Source of the DNA: Rhodopirellula sp.
Lineage (GTDB): Bacteria; Planctomycetota; Planctomycetia; Pirellulales; Thermoguttaceae
Assembly: GCA_012728855.1 (NCBI GenBank)
Contig: JAAYEH010000147.1
Location: forward strand, 1 to 49,064
Reading direction: 5' to 3'
DNA length: 49,064 bases
The notes beneath the pieces are model-generated. The model was not told the origin of the DNA and made no database searches. It saw only the letters and a list, made by a program, of their open reading frames with translations. Below, piece after piece: positions 34,786-45,039 of the stretch (positions are counted from its first letter, which is position 1; every line of letters starts with the position of its first letter). The position numbers and the translations under genes are program-made.

Positions 34786-35313
34786 TTATCCTGACCTCTT
34801 GACGGAACTTGGATGGTGCGGCGCCGCCCCCTGCGTTTGTGCTTCGAAAAGCCTCGCCCGAAGATGACCTTTCGCCCGGGCCAGTCGGCTCATGACGGTG
34901 CCCATCGGCAATTCAAGCTGCTCCGCAATTTCTCGATAGGAACAATCCTCGTAGTAGAACATCACCAACACGATACGGAAGGCTTCGGGTAGCTCGTTGA
35001 TTGCCTCTTGAAGCCGATCCGAGTCAATCTCTTCCTCCTCTCGTATTTCCGACGGAATCCGTTCGACGTCAAAATTCAGATCCCCGGCCGGTATCGGACG
35101 CCGCTTCTTCCGACTCTTCAAAAACGAATTCCTCAAGATCGCAAACAGCCAACTCTGGGCACACTCGGGCGTTCGCAACTGGGCCAGTTTTTGCTGCGCG
35201 ATCAGAAAGACTTGCTGGGTAAGGTCTTCCGCATCGGCCACGGAGCCGGTAAGCCGGTAAGCATACCGATACACCCCCCCGTGGTACTCCTGAACCAGTT
35301 GAGTCACGTTCAT
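34786..35313 (-). CDS. ECF-type RNA polymerase sigma factor
   Basis: The 175-residue protein has sigma region 2 (YHGGVYRYAYRLTGSVADAE, DLTQQVFLIA) and region 4 (LPEAFRIVLVMFYYEDCSYR, EIAEQLELPMGTVMSRLARAK), joined by an acidic linker. That is the layout of extracytoplasmic-function sigma factors. ATG 35313 with GGAG six bases upstream is preferred; ATG 35334 is equally possible. The adjacent membrane protein is its likely regulator. Target promoters cannot be read from the sequence. Confidence 0.92.
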   Translation of the reverse strand: MNVTQLVQEYHGGVYRYAYRLTGSVADAEDLTQQVFLIAQQKLAQLRTPECAQSWLFAILRNSFLKSRKKRRPIPAGDLNFDVERIPSEIREEEEIDSDRLQEAINELPEAFRIVLVMFYYEDCSYREIAEQLELPMGTVMSRLARAKGHLRARLFEAQTQGAAPHHPSSVKRSG

Positions 35314-35404
35314 CGCGACTCCGTTGTCGGCCATAAGGGCACTTCCAACCAACTAGAGGCTTACCGGTGGGGATTATTCCCGCACGGTACAAAAACTCGC
35401 GACA

Positions 35405-35435
35405 CTGTGGGGCAGGTTCGCAACCTGCCTATGTG
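35405..35435. repeat. Palindromic repeat, family B copy 2
   Basis: GTGGGGCAGGTTCGCAACCT, a hairpin with arms GGCAGGTT and AACCTGCC (35411-35418 and 35422-35429), shares its opening with the copies at 7624 and 37748. It lies in the 230-base gap between the sigma factor and uvrB. Confidence 0.55.
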
Positions 35436-35568
35436 GGGAATGGTTGCACACTGCCTGCTTTTTCACGCCACCCCACCATCCTAGCTGTCCGGTCGAAAAC
35501 GATGTCATCCCTTTGGCAGAGTACCGCTTATGGCAGTGTAACCCTGGAACCGCCGAGTGGCCAGCCGC

Positions 35569-37644
35569 CTACGATCGCTTCGGTTTTGGTACGCGGGTGC
35601 CGGAAGCGCCTTGCCGGCGTTTTCGCCGGCCGCGCCCGTCGGCCCTCTTATGTTCTATGTGAACTTCGCTCATGCGCTTGCCCACTTGATCGCGCATTTG
35701 GACGATTCGGTCTCGCAGCGCCGCGGCGCGTTCGAACTCCAGCCCTTCGGCCGCGGCCATCATCTCCGCCTCCAACTCGGCGAGAAATTCTTCGGTGACA
35801 TACTGCGATTCGTCGGCCATTCCGACCGCGGCGTTCGAACTGGCGTGGGCGGCGGCCTCGGCCTCGATCCCTGACCGGATCGCCTTGCGAATGGTCTCCG
35901 GCGTGATTCCGTGCTCGCGGTTGTACACTTTTTGCACTTCGCGGCGCCGCCGCGTCTCCTCGATCGCCCGTTGCATGGAGTTCGTCACGGTATCGGCGTA
36001 GAGAATCACCTTGGCGTTGACGTTGCGCGCCGAACGGCCGATCGTCTGCATCAGCGATGTTTCGCTCCGCAGAAAGCCCTCCTTGTCGGCGTCGAGGATG
36101 GCGACCATCGACACTTCCGGCAGGTCGAGGCCCTCGCGGAGCAAGTTCACTCCCACGAGCACGTCGAACTGCCCCTCGCGCAACTCGCGGAGCAAGTCGA
36201 CCCGTTCGAACGCGTCGAGTTCGCTGTGCAGCCATCGGCAGCGAACGTCTTGCTTGCTGAAATAGGCCGCCAGATCCTCCGCCAGTCGCTTGGTGAGCGT
36301 TGTGACCAACACCCGCTCGCCCGCTGTCGCGCGCGTGCGAATTTGGTCCAACAGGTGCGGCACTTGGCCCCGTGCCGGAACCACCTCGATCTCCGGATCG
36401 AGCAGCCCCGTCGGCCGGATCACCTGTTCGACGATCTCACCGCCGGTTCTTTCCAACTCGTAGGGACCGGGCGTGGCGGATACGTAAACCACCTGGTTGA
36501 CCCGCTCCTCCCACTCGTGGAACTTCAGCGGCCGGTTGTCCAGCGCGCTGGGCAATCGGAAACCGTGCTCGACGAGCGTTATCTTCCGGTTGTGGTCTCC
36601 GGCATGCATCCCGCGGATTTGCGGCACCGTCACGTGCGATTCGTCGACGAAGAGCAGGAAATCCTCGGGGAAAAAGCTGAACAGCGTATCGGGCGGGCTG
36701 CCCGGCTTACGGCCGGAAAGCGGCCGGCTGTAATTCTCGATTCCCGGGCAGTAGCCCACCTCCTGCATCATCTCGATATCGAAGCGGGTGCGGGCGTTGA
36801 GCCGCTGTGCCTCCAGCAGTTTCCCCTGCCGCTTCAACAAATCGAGACGGTCTTCCAATTCGCGCCGGATCTCATCGATTGCCGAAGCGATGCGTTCTTC
36901 GGGCAGAACAAAGTGCTTGGCCGGATAGACGTAGAGTTCCTCCAGCCGCCGGATCACTTCGCCGCTCGTCGGATTGATGATCGAGAGTTGCTCAACCTCG
37001 TCGCCCCACAGTTCGATCCGCACCGCAAACTGTTCGTACGACGGGTATACTTCGATGCAATCGCCCCGGACGCGGAACTTACCTGCCTGGAACTCCACGT
37101 CGTTCCGTTCGTATTGGATATCGACCAGCCGGGAGAGGATCACCTCGCGGCGGACGACCTCGCCCAGCCGCAAACCGACCATCATCGCACGGTAATCCTC
37201 GGGCGACCCCAAGCCGTAGATGCAAGATACGCTGGCCACGATGATCACGTCGCGGCGGCTCACCAGGGCACTGGTGGTGGCGAGCCGAAGCCGGTCGATC
37301 TCTTGGTTGATCGAGGCGTCTTTCTCGATGTAAATGTCGCGCTGGGGAATGTAGGCTTCCGGTTGATAGTAGTCGTAGTAGCTGACGAAGTAATGGACCG
37401 CATTGTGGGGGAAAAATCCCTTAAACTCACTGTAGAGCTGCGCGGCAAGCGTCTTGTTGTGCGACATCACCAGCGTCGGGCGCTGGAAGTGCTGGATGAC
37501 GTTGGCCATGGTAAACGTCTTTCCCGAACCGGTCACACCCATCAGGGCCTGATGCCTCTTGCCCGAGCGAATCCCCTCGGTCAGCGTTTCGATGGCTTTC
37601 GGCTGATCGCCGGCAGGGGCAAAGGGGCTCTCCAGTTGAAACAA
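35569..37644 (-). CDS. uvrB: Excinuclease ABC subunit B
   Basis: UvrB, the damage-verifying helicase of nucleotide excision repair. Visible features: [17 protein letters not shown] at the N-terminus, the P-loop [14 protein letters not shown], the beta-hairpin with the aromatic run [14 protein letters not shown], the DEAD-like LLFVDESHV, helicase motifs [11 protein letters not shown] and QTIGRSARN, and a C-terminal UVR motif ([14 protein letters not shown]) that binds UvrA or UvrC. About 691 residues if started at TTG 37644, which has AAGGAG at an ideal distance; upstream ATG 37719 is possible but lacks a Shine-Dalgarno sequence and adds 25 atypical residues. The C-terminal tail is basic ([11 protein letters not shown]). 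Confidence 0.96.
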   Translation of the reverse strand: MFQLESPFAPAGDQPKAIETLTEGIRSGKRHQALMGVTGSGKTFTMANVIQHFQRPTLVMSHNKTLAAQLYSEFKGFFPHNAVHYFVSYYDYYQPEAYIPQRDIYIEKDASINQEIDRLRLATTSALVSRRDVIIVASVSCIYGLGSPEDYRAMMVGLRLGEVVRREVILSRLVDIQYERNDVEFQAGKFRVRGDCIEVYPSYEQFAVRIELWGDEVEQLSIINPTSGEVIRRLEELYVYPAKHFVLPEERIASAIDEIRRELEDRLDLLKRQGKLLEAQRLNARTRFDIEMMQEVGYCPGIENYSRPLSGRKPGSPPDTLFSFFPEDFLLFVDESHVTVPQIRGMHAGDHNRKITLVEHGFRLPSALDNRPLKFHEWEERVNQVVYVSATPGPYELERTGGEIVEQVIRPTGLLDPEIEVVPARGQVPHLLDQIRTRATAGERVLVTTLTKRLAEDLAAYFSKQDVRCRWLHSELDAFERVDLLRELREGQFDVLVGVNLLREGLDLPEVSMVAILDADKEGFLRSETSLMQTIGRSARNVNAKVILYADTVTNSMQRAIEETRRRREVQKVYNREHGITPETIRKAIRSGIEAEAAAHASSNAAVGMADESQYVTEEFLAELEAEMMAAAEGLEFERAAALRDRIVQMRDQVGKRMSEVHIEHKRADGRGRRKRRQGASGTRVPKPKRS

Positions 37645-37747
37645 GACGGGCTCCTTAAACGGGGGGGTTAGCGATCGGAACGGACGATCTCCCCAAGTGG
37701 GTGTAGCGGCTTTGGCCATCACTACTGATGACCAAGTGCCGAATCTC

Positions 37748-37785
37748 AGAAACCGTGGGGCAGGTTTGCAGCCAGCCTGCTTTGC
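37748..37785 (+). repeat. Palindromic repeat, family B copy 3
   Basis: Begins AGAAACCGTGGGGCAGGTTT, nearly the reverse complement of the copy at 7624. A second small palindrome, AAGTTGCCAACTT, follows at 37801. Lies upstream of the histidine kinase gene in the divergent uvrB-kinase gap. Confidence 0.5.
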
Positions 37786-37913
37786 GGGCCGGTACGAGGC
37801 AAGTTGCCAACTTGGCCCTGACGTATTCCTGGCAACGTGGTGCCTGGTCGCTACTCATTGTACGGCAGTTCCCGGCACGAAGCGAAGCCCGTTTCCGCAA
37901 CCTATTCTTGGAT

Positions 37914-40166
<2,253 letters not shown>

Positions 40167-40309
40167 GAATAGCCAACGCGCAACGGCTTGCTGCTACGGG
40201 AATAGTATGCTTCTATAGATGGACTGCCGCAAATTCGCCTGAAAACCAAGCACTTCCATAGAATCCATCAACAACACGCATCGGCCTGCCCTGAGAATCA
40301 CAGGCTCCT

Positions 40310-40414
40310 GGCTATGTGCTGCAAGACGTGGACCAGAGAAGAGGCACCGGTACTCCGGACAAAAGTACCGGTGCCTCTTCTCTGGTCACCGGTTTCCCGA
40401 GCCATGCGAGGTCG
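40310..40414 (+). repeat. 105-bp palindromic element, family F copy 1
   Basis: Contains a perfect 24-bp inverted repeat (40331-40354 with 40364-40387; arms begin GACCAGAGAAGAGGCACCGG) around the nine-base loop CCGGACAAA, flanked by 21 bases on the left and 27 on the right that are also shared with the copy at 48591-48695. The reverse complement of that copy matches here at 97 of 105 positions. One stem pair differs but is compensated (C40333-G40385 here, A-T there). The frame reads openly through as QRRGTGTPD ... STGASSL ... TGFPS. It lies directly before a histidine kinase remnant. Confidence 0.9.
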
Positions 40415-40640
40415 CTGGATGGCCCGCGGATCGAGTTCCATAGTGCCGTCGGATTCGACCGGCTCCCCTCGATCCTGGAAAACGCCCTTTATCGCATTGC
40501 CCAAGAGGCGCTGAGCAACGCCCGCCGGCACAGCCGCAGCGAGAATGTGAAGGTGTCGCTGGTTGAGGAGGGGGAGCAACTCCGCTTGGAAGTCCAGGAT
40601 TGGGGAATCGGCTTCTCTCCCGAGGCCATCGGCGAAGAGC
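40415..40640 (+). pseudogene. NarL-type sensor histidine kinase, ATPase-domain remnant
   Basis: In frame with the element to the left, this fragment encodes the ATP-binding start of a DegS/NarX-type kinase: LPSILENALYRIAQEALSNA, ARRHSRSENVKVSL (N box), then LEVQDWGIGFSPEAIG (G1 box). Neither the dimerisation domain nor the G2 box and C-terminus is present; after GEERF the sequence loses similarity. No start codon or upstream sensor domain is recognisable. It is a leftover of a kinase gene, with the family F element immediately upstream of the break. Confidence 0.7.
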
Positions 40641-40811
40641 GATTCGCATCGTCATCACCACGTCAGAATCCATGGCGTAGGACTTCTCGGCGAAACAAGG
40701 CAGGTTTCAGTAAAGCTCGACCCCTTCGGCTCAACGGATGTTTCCCATTTGAGTTCAGCCGTGTTGCCCCTCGGAACATCAGCGACCGCCTCGTCGACTT
40801 GCCAGTCAGCC

Positions 40812-40840
40812 TTGATTGCGGTTTGCATCCGTGGTAACCT
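40812..40840 (+). promoter_or_regulatory. Promoter candidate for the [FeFe] hydrogenase gene
   Basis: TTGATT (40812-40817) and TAACCT (40835-40840) are 17 bases apart and lie 88 bases before the hydrogenase start. Both hexamers are moderate matches. Nothing else in the 288-base gap looks like a regulator site. Confidence 0.3.
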
Positions 40841-40928
40841 CGTAGATAGTCTGAATGTAACATTCCGAGAACCTGGAAAACACTGGTCGAAAAATCGGCA
40901 ACGAACGCCTGGGTGGAGAATCTGAAAC

Positions 40929-42482
40929 ATGGGTAATATCAGCCGGCGAAAAATGATGCAATCGGGCGTTCTTGGAACAGGATTCCTGCTCGGTGGTGGC
41001 CTTTCCCATTTGGCGTCCGGCTTCGGGCATTCGTCGGCCGCCGAACCTGGCCCACCTTACGGTCTGCAAGGCTATCCGAACTTCAAGGAATACAAGGCGG
41101 CCAAAAAGGCTGCCCACCAAGAGATCCCCCCCGTTCGAGTCGATCCGGACAACCCGTCCATTTTGCTGCACGATTATCTTTGCCAGAAATGCGGACATTG
41201 TGACGAAGTGTGTACCGATCAGATGACGGTGTCTCATTACTGCCAGCCGGCGGTGGTGCAGGAGAAGGCTGTCTGCATCCATTGCGGTCAATGTACCAAC
41301 ATCTGTATGCGCGGCGGGATGTCGGAAAGAACTGAGTTCCCGCGTATTCGCCGGATGGCGACGGACAAGGGACGTGTCCTCATCGCTTCCACGTCGCCCG
41401 CCGTTCGCGTCGCGCTGGGAGAATCGTTCGGTCTGGAGCCGGGGACCGATTGTGAAGGCAAGATGGTCGAGGCACTGCGGCGAATCGGATTCCGGCACGT
41501 TCTGGATACGACCTTTGCCGCAGACCTGACTGTTGTTGAGGAAGCAAACGAGTTGATCAAGCGACTCGACACAAAGAGAGCGCCGAAAGCCGTTCTCCCG
41601 CAATTCACGAGCTGCTGTCCGGCGTGGGTCAGTTTCGTGGAGAGCTTTTATCCGGTCCTTCTTCCGCATCTTTCGACGACCAAGAGCCCTGTCATGATTC
41701 AGGGCGCCGCGATCAAGACTTGGTTTGCGAAGAAACACGGGATCGATCCCAAGTCGATCGTCAACGTTGCCTGCACGCCTTGCACGGCGAAGAAATATGA
41801 GGTTCTTCGACCGGAAATGAACGCGTCGGGACGTTATTTGAAAGACGAGTCGATCCGCGATATGGATTACGCTCTAACTTGCCGAGAGCTGGCGCAGTGG
41901 ATTTTCGAGAGCCGCATCCGATTCCATGAACTCCCGGACGGAGAATACGACTCCATGATGGGACGCGGAAGCGGCGCGGGCATCATTTTCGGCAATACCG
42001 GCGGAGTCACGGAGGCGACGCTCCGCGCGGTCTGGTTGTATCGGACCGGCACGCAGGCGCCGGCATCACTGCTCGATTTCCAGCCGGTTCGCGGACTGGC
42101 CGGTGTTCGCGAGGCGTCGGTTGAAATCGACGGAAAACCGCTTCGCGTTGCCGTGGTTCACGGAACCGCAACCGCACGACCGCTCCTTGATGAGATTCTC
42201 AGGGGGAATGTCAAGTACGATTTCATCGAAGTTATGGCCTGTCCGGGCGGTTGTATCGGCGGCGGCGGCCAGCCCAAGCCGGGCGGCAACGGACGGCCGG
42301 ACGACGCTCTGCGCCAGAAGCGAATTGACGGTCTCTATACGAAAGATGAGAAGCAAACGATTCGCTGCAGTGCCGACAACCCCGACGTTCAAGCAATCTA
42401 CAAGGAGTTTCTCGGCCGGCCGCTCGGCCCGCTGCCTCACGAATTGCTTCACACGAGCTATCGCCGAGCAGGCAATTGCTGA
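40929..42482 (+). CDS. Tat-exported single-chain [FeFe] hydrogenase
   Basis: A 517-residue hydrogenase that would take up or release H2. It opens with a Tat signal (SRRKMMQSGVLGTGFLLGGG), followed by two ferredoxin-type clusters (C85-C88-C91-C95 and C116-C119-C122-C126). The H-cluster motifs are L1 TSCCPAW (C229 proton-relay cysteine, C230 ligand), L2 TPCTAKKYE (C285) and L3 EVMACPGGC (C438, C442), then GGGGQP. The C-terminus (IYKEFLGRPLGPLPHELLHT) matches the small-subunit domain that in Desulfovibrio is a separate Tat-exported chain. In L2 the usual methionine before Pro-Cys is threonine (T283). No maturase (hydE/F/G) is in this window. Confidence 0.92.
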   Translation: MGNISRRKMMQSGVLGTGFLLGGGLSHLASGFGHSSAAEPGPPYGLQGYPNFKEYKAAKKAAHQEIPPVRVDPDNPSILLHDYLCQKCGHCDEVCTDQMTVSHYCQPAVVQEKAVCIHCGQCTNICMRGGMSERTEFPRIRRMATDKGRVLIASTSPAVRVALGESFGLEPGTDCEGKMVEALRRIGFRHVLDTTFAADLTVVEEANELIKRLDTKRAPKAVLPQFTSCCPAWVSFVESFYPVLLPHLSTTKSPVMIQGAAIKTWFAKKHGIDPKSIVNVACTPCTAKKYEVLRPEMNASGRYLKDESIRDMDYALTCRELAQWIFESRIRFHELPDGEYDSMMGRGSGAGIIFGNTGGVTEATLRAVWLYRTGTQAPASLLDFQPVRGLAGVREASVEIDGKPLRVAVVHGTATARPLLDEILRGNVKYDFIEVMACPGGCIGGGGQPKPGGNGRPDDALRQKRIDGLYTKDEKQTIRCSADNPDVQAIYKEFLGRPLGPLPHELLHTSYRRAGNC

Positions 42483-42591
42483 TCGCCGAAAACGATATCC
42501 GGTCATGGCCGATCCGGATGCTTTCTCCTTTGGCCCAAAGTCCGGGTGCAAACAAAGTCGGGCCGGAAGACTGACGTACTATCTCACCGCT

Positions 42592-43362
42592 TCAGGGCAG
42601 TCGAACGCGGAAGGAAGGGATGTCCAACTGCGGAACTGAAGTGAAGCGGTCGATTTGTGCCGCGGTTTGAATGTCTTCCTCGCGACCAATGGCGACCACG
42701 TTCCGGCCGGCAACGCTCTTGCGTAGTTCGGCGGCCAGCAGGTCCGGATCCAGCGTTTCGGCCCCGGTGGCATAGGGAACGGCGAACGAGGAGACCCAAT
42801 TTTCCCTCGCGGTGAGAGCCTGGACGTTCAACTGATAGGGCAGACCGGAAAGACGCTGCAGCCTCTCGACGAGCATTCCCGCAAAGAGGACGTCGTCGCG
42901 GCTGTATTGTCCCGCGGTTCCGGCGCAGACCAGATGGATCTGTTCCACTGCCATCAGTCGCCTGGCCACCGCCGTGGCATTGACGAAGGCGCCAATATAG
43001 ACCGTTGCGGCGGTTCGGCATCGAGAAAGGGCGCGGGTGCCATTGGTGGTCGTGAAGACGACTGTGCGTCCGCCGACGCTCGCGGGCGTGTACTCCGTGG
43101 GCGAATTGGCCAGATCGAAACCGTCGATCCGAATGCCTTTTCGCTCGCCTCCCAGGACGGCCTCTCCGGGAGGAAAGCGGGAGGCGACTTCCCTTGCCTC
43201 TTCGACTTCAAGACACGGGACGATTGCACTGGCGCCGGCCTCCAGGGCGTGGATCATGGTGGTGGAAGCCCGGAGAATATCGATGACAACTGCCGTCGAG
43301 CCCGCCAACTCGTCCGGCGAAACGAGGGAAGGGAGGGCAAAGACGTTCAGGAAACACTTCAT
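42592..43362 (-). CDS. comB: 2-phosphosulfolactate phosphatase (ComB family)
   Basis: The 256-residue protein matches ComB: AVVIDILRASTTMIHALEAGA near the N-terminus, GERKGIRIDGFDLANSP, TVVFTTTNGTRAL, the VYIGAFVNATAVARRL segment and LVCAGTAGQYSRDD. ComB removes phosphate from 2-phosphosulfolactate to give sulfolactate, a step in coenzyme M synthesis in archaea and in sulfolactate metabolism in some bacteria. No comA or comC is nearby, so its role here is open. It is divergent from ubiD with about 100 bases between the starts. Confidence 0.92.
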   Translation of the reverse strand: MKCFLNVFALPSLVSPDELAGSTAVVIDILRASTTMIHALEAGASAIVPCLEVEEAREVASRFPPGEAVLGGERKGIRIDGFDLANSPTEYTPASVGGRTVVFTTTNGTRALSRCRTAATVYIGAFVNATAVARRLMAVEQIHLVCAGTAGQYSRDDVLFAGMLVERLQRLSGLPYQLNVQALTARENWVSSFAVPYATGAETLDPDLLAAELRKSVAGRNVVAIGREEDIQTAAQIDRFTSVPQLDIPSFRVRLP

Positions 43363-43462
43363 GGAAAAACCTCAACCAATAACATCGTTGACACGGCCGT
43401 CCAATAGGGGGTTAGCGAATGCCCGCCTCCCTCTGCGGCCGGCCACCTCTTACAATATCGCC

Positions 43463-44929
43463 ATGTCATCCTACAGTCTGGCCGATTTTCTGGAAGAACT
43501 CGGGCAAGCGGGCGAGTTGGTTCGGATTTCGCCGGAAGTCGACCCGGCTCTGGAAATCGCGGCGGTCACCGAGCGGGTGGGGCTGGCGTCAGGACCGGCT
43601 CTGCTTTTCGGCACGGTGCGAGGTCACTCGATTCCCGTGTTGGCCAACCTGCTTGGCAGCGAAGCCCGCATCTGCCGCGCACTGGGCGTCGATTGCTTGG
43701 CGGATGTCGCGGTGCGCATTGCGGAGATGACCCGGCCGGGCGATCCGGAGAGCTGGTTCGAGAAGTTGCGGGCGGTACCGGCGCGTGCCGAACTGAAGCG
43801 GCTGGCGCCGCGAACCGTCAGGTCAGGAATTTGCCAGCAGGTGGTCCGTCTCGGCGGCGACGTGGATCTTCGGCAGATTCCCGCCCTCCAGTCTCGTCCA
43901 CTGGAACGGGACCGTGTGGCGACCGCCGCGCAAATCGTCAGTTCCGCCGCCGGATCGCCGGAAAAGGCCATAGGCCGGTGCGACGTGTGTCTGGTCGATC
44001 GTGACCGAGTGGCTCTGGCGTGGCTGCCTCACGACGACCACGCCCGTCTGTTGGCCGAATATGCGCGCCGCCGCGAACCGATGCCGTTGGCGGTGGTGCT
44101 CGGAGGCCATCCGGCTGCACTCTTGGCCGCGATGGCCCCCTTACCGCCGAACGCCGACCGGACAGCCTTTGCCGGACTGCTCCGCGGCAAGCCGCTGGAA
44201 ACCGTTCGCTGCCGCACGCTCGACCTGGAGATCGACGCCGATGCGGAAATCGTCCTGGAAGGAACTATCGGCCCGGAAGAACCGTTGTACGACAGCGGCC
44301 CCCTGGGCCTGCCGGGAGGGTTCTATCGGGCGCCGCACTCGGCGCCGGTGATGCGAGTGGCGGCCGTTACGCACCGCGCCAATCCGATTTTCCCGGCAAT
44401 GGTGCCCGGGTATGCCGGCGATGAAGCGAGCGCCGTTGCCGGCGTGTTGCACCGCTGGTTGCTGCCGCTGGTTCGCACCCAGATTCCGGAACTGGTCGAC
44501 TACGACTTTCCACTGGCCGCTGCCTCGCGATACTGTGGGGTGGTTGCGATTCGCAAGGACTATGCCGGACAGGGGCGCAAGCTGGCCAGCGCCCTGTGGG
44601 GTATGGCTTCGCTGATGCATGTGAAGCTCTGGGTCATCGTCGATGATGGGGTCGACGTGGCGGACGCGGCTTCGGTCTGGTCGGCGGTTTCCGCGCACGT
44701 CGCCCCGGAACGCGACGTGTTCGTGCAGCAGGGACCGCCGGACCTGCTGGATCCGGCGGCCGCAACGGCGGTGATCGCGAGCCGGATGGCTATCGACGCC
44801 ACCGCGAAGCTCCCGGCAGAAAGTTTACGAGAGACGCCGGCCCGGGCCGGAATGTCGGAGGAGATCGGGCGACTGGTCAGCAGCCGCTGGTCACAGTATG
44901 GTCTGAGGCAAGCACCGCCGAGAAAATAA
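43463..44929 (+). CDS. ubiD: UbiD-family decarboxylase (menaquinone, futalosine route)
   Basis: The 488-residue protein is a prenylated-FMN-dependent decarboxylase. The N-terminal part starts SLADFLEELGQAGELVRIS; the middle has IVSSAAGSPEKAIGRCDVCL, and the active-site region is VLGGHPAAL ... ILEGTIGPEEPLYDSGPLGL, followed by GGFYRAPHSAPVMRV and RYCGVVAIRKDY. In the futalosine pathway such an enzyme is thought to remove the carboxyl of the dihydroxynaphthoate after prenylation. It is the first of five adjoining genes leading to mqnE. The stop overlaps the outer bases of the palindromic element at 44928. ATG 43463 is the first start inside the family's alignment. Confidence 0.9.
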   Translation: MSSYSLADFLEELGQAGELVRISPEVDPALEIAAVTERVGLASGPALLFGTVRGHSIPVLANLLGSEARICRALGVDCLADVAVRIAEMTRPGDPESWFEKLRAVPARAELKRLAPRTVRSGICQQVVRLGGDVDLRQIPALQSRPLERDRVATAAQIVSSAAGSPEKAIGRCDVCLVDRDRVALAWLPHDDHARLLAEYARRREPMPLAVVLGGHPAALLAAMAPLPPNADRTAFAGLLRGKPLETVRCRTLDLEIDADAEIVLEGTIGPEEPLYDSGPLGLPGGFYRAPHSAPVMRVAAVTHRANPIFPAMVPGYAGDEASAVAGVLHRWLLPLVRTQIPELVDYDFPLAAASRYCGVVAIRKDYAGQGRKLASALWGMASLMHVKLWVIVDDGVDVADAASVWSAVSAHVAPERDVFVQQGPPDLLDPAAATAVIASRMAIDATAKLPAESLRETPARAGMSEEIGRLVSSRWSQYGLRQAPPRK

Positions 44930-45025
44930 GGGGTCGGGAGTCTTTTTTCCTTGTCGGCGGGAAAAGCTCAGTCCATTTACGAACGCGTTGCCTGGCCGAC
45001 ACGGAAAAAAGACTCCCGACCCCTT
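44928..45025. repeat. Palindromic element with perfect 23-bp terminal inverted repeats, family G
   Basis: AAGGGGTCGGGAGTCTTTTT at the left is exactly mirrored by AAAAAGACTCCCGACCCCTT at the right (23-bp arms, 44928-44950 and 45003-45025). An inner pair TGTCGGC/GCCGACA adds a second stem. The outer left base pairs lie in the ubiD stop codon, and the right end is 14 bases before the ubiE ATG, so the ubiE Shine-Dalgarno region lies against the element. It has no open frame of its own. Confidence 0.85.
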
Positions 45026-45039
45026 CAGCCGCGGAAAAC

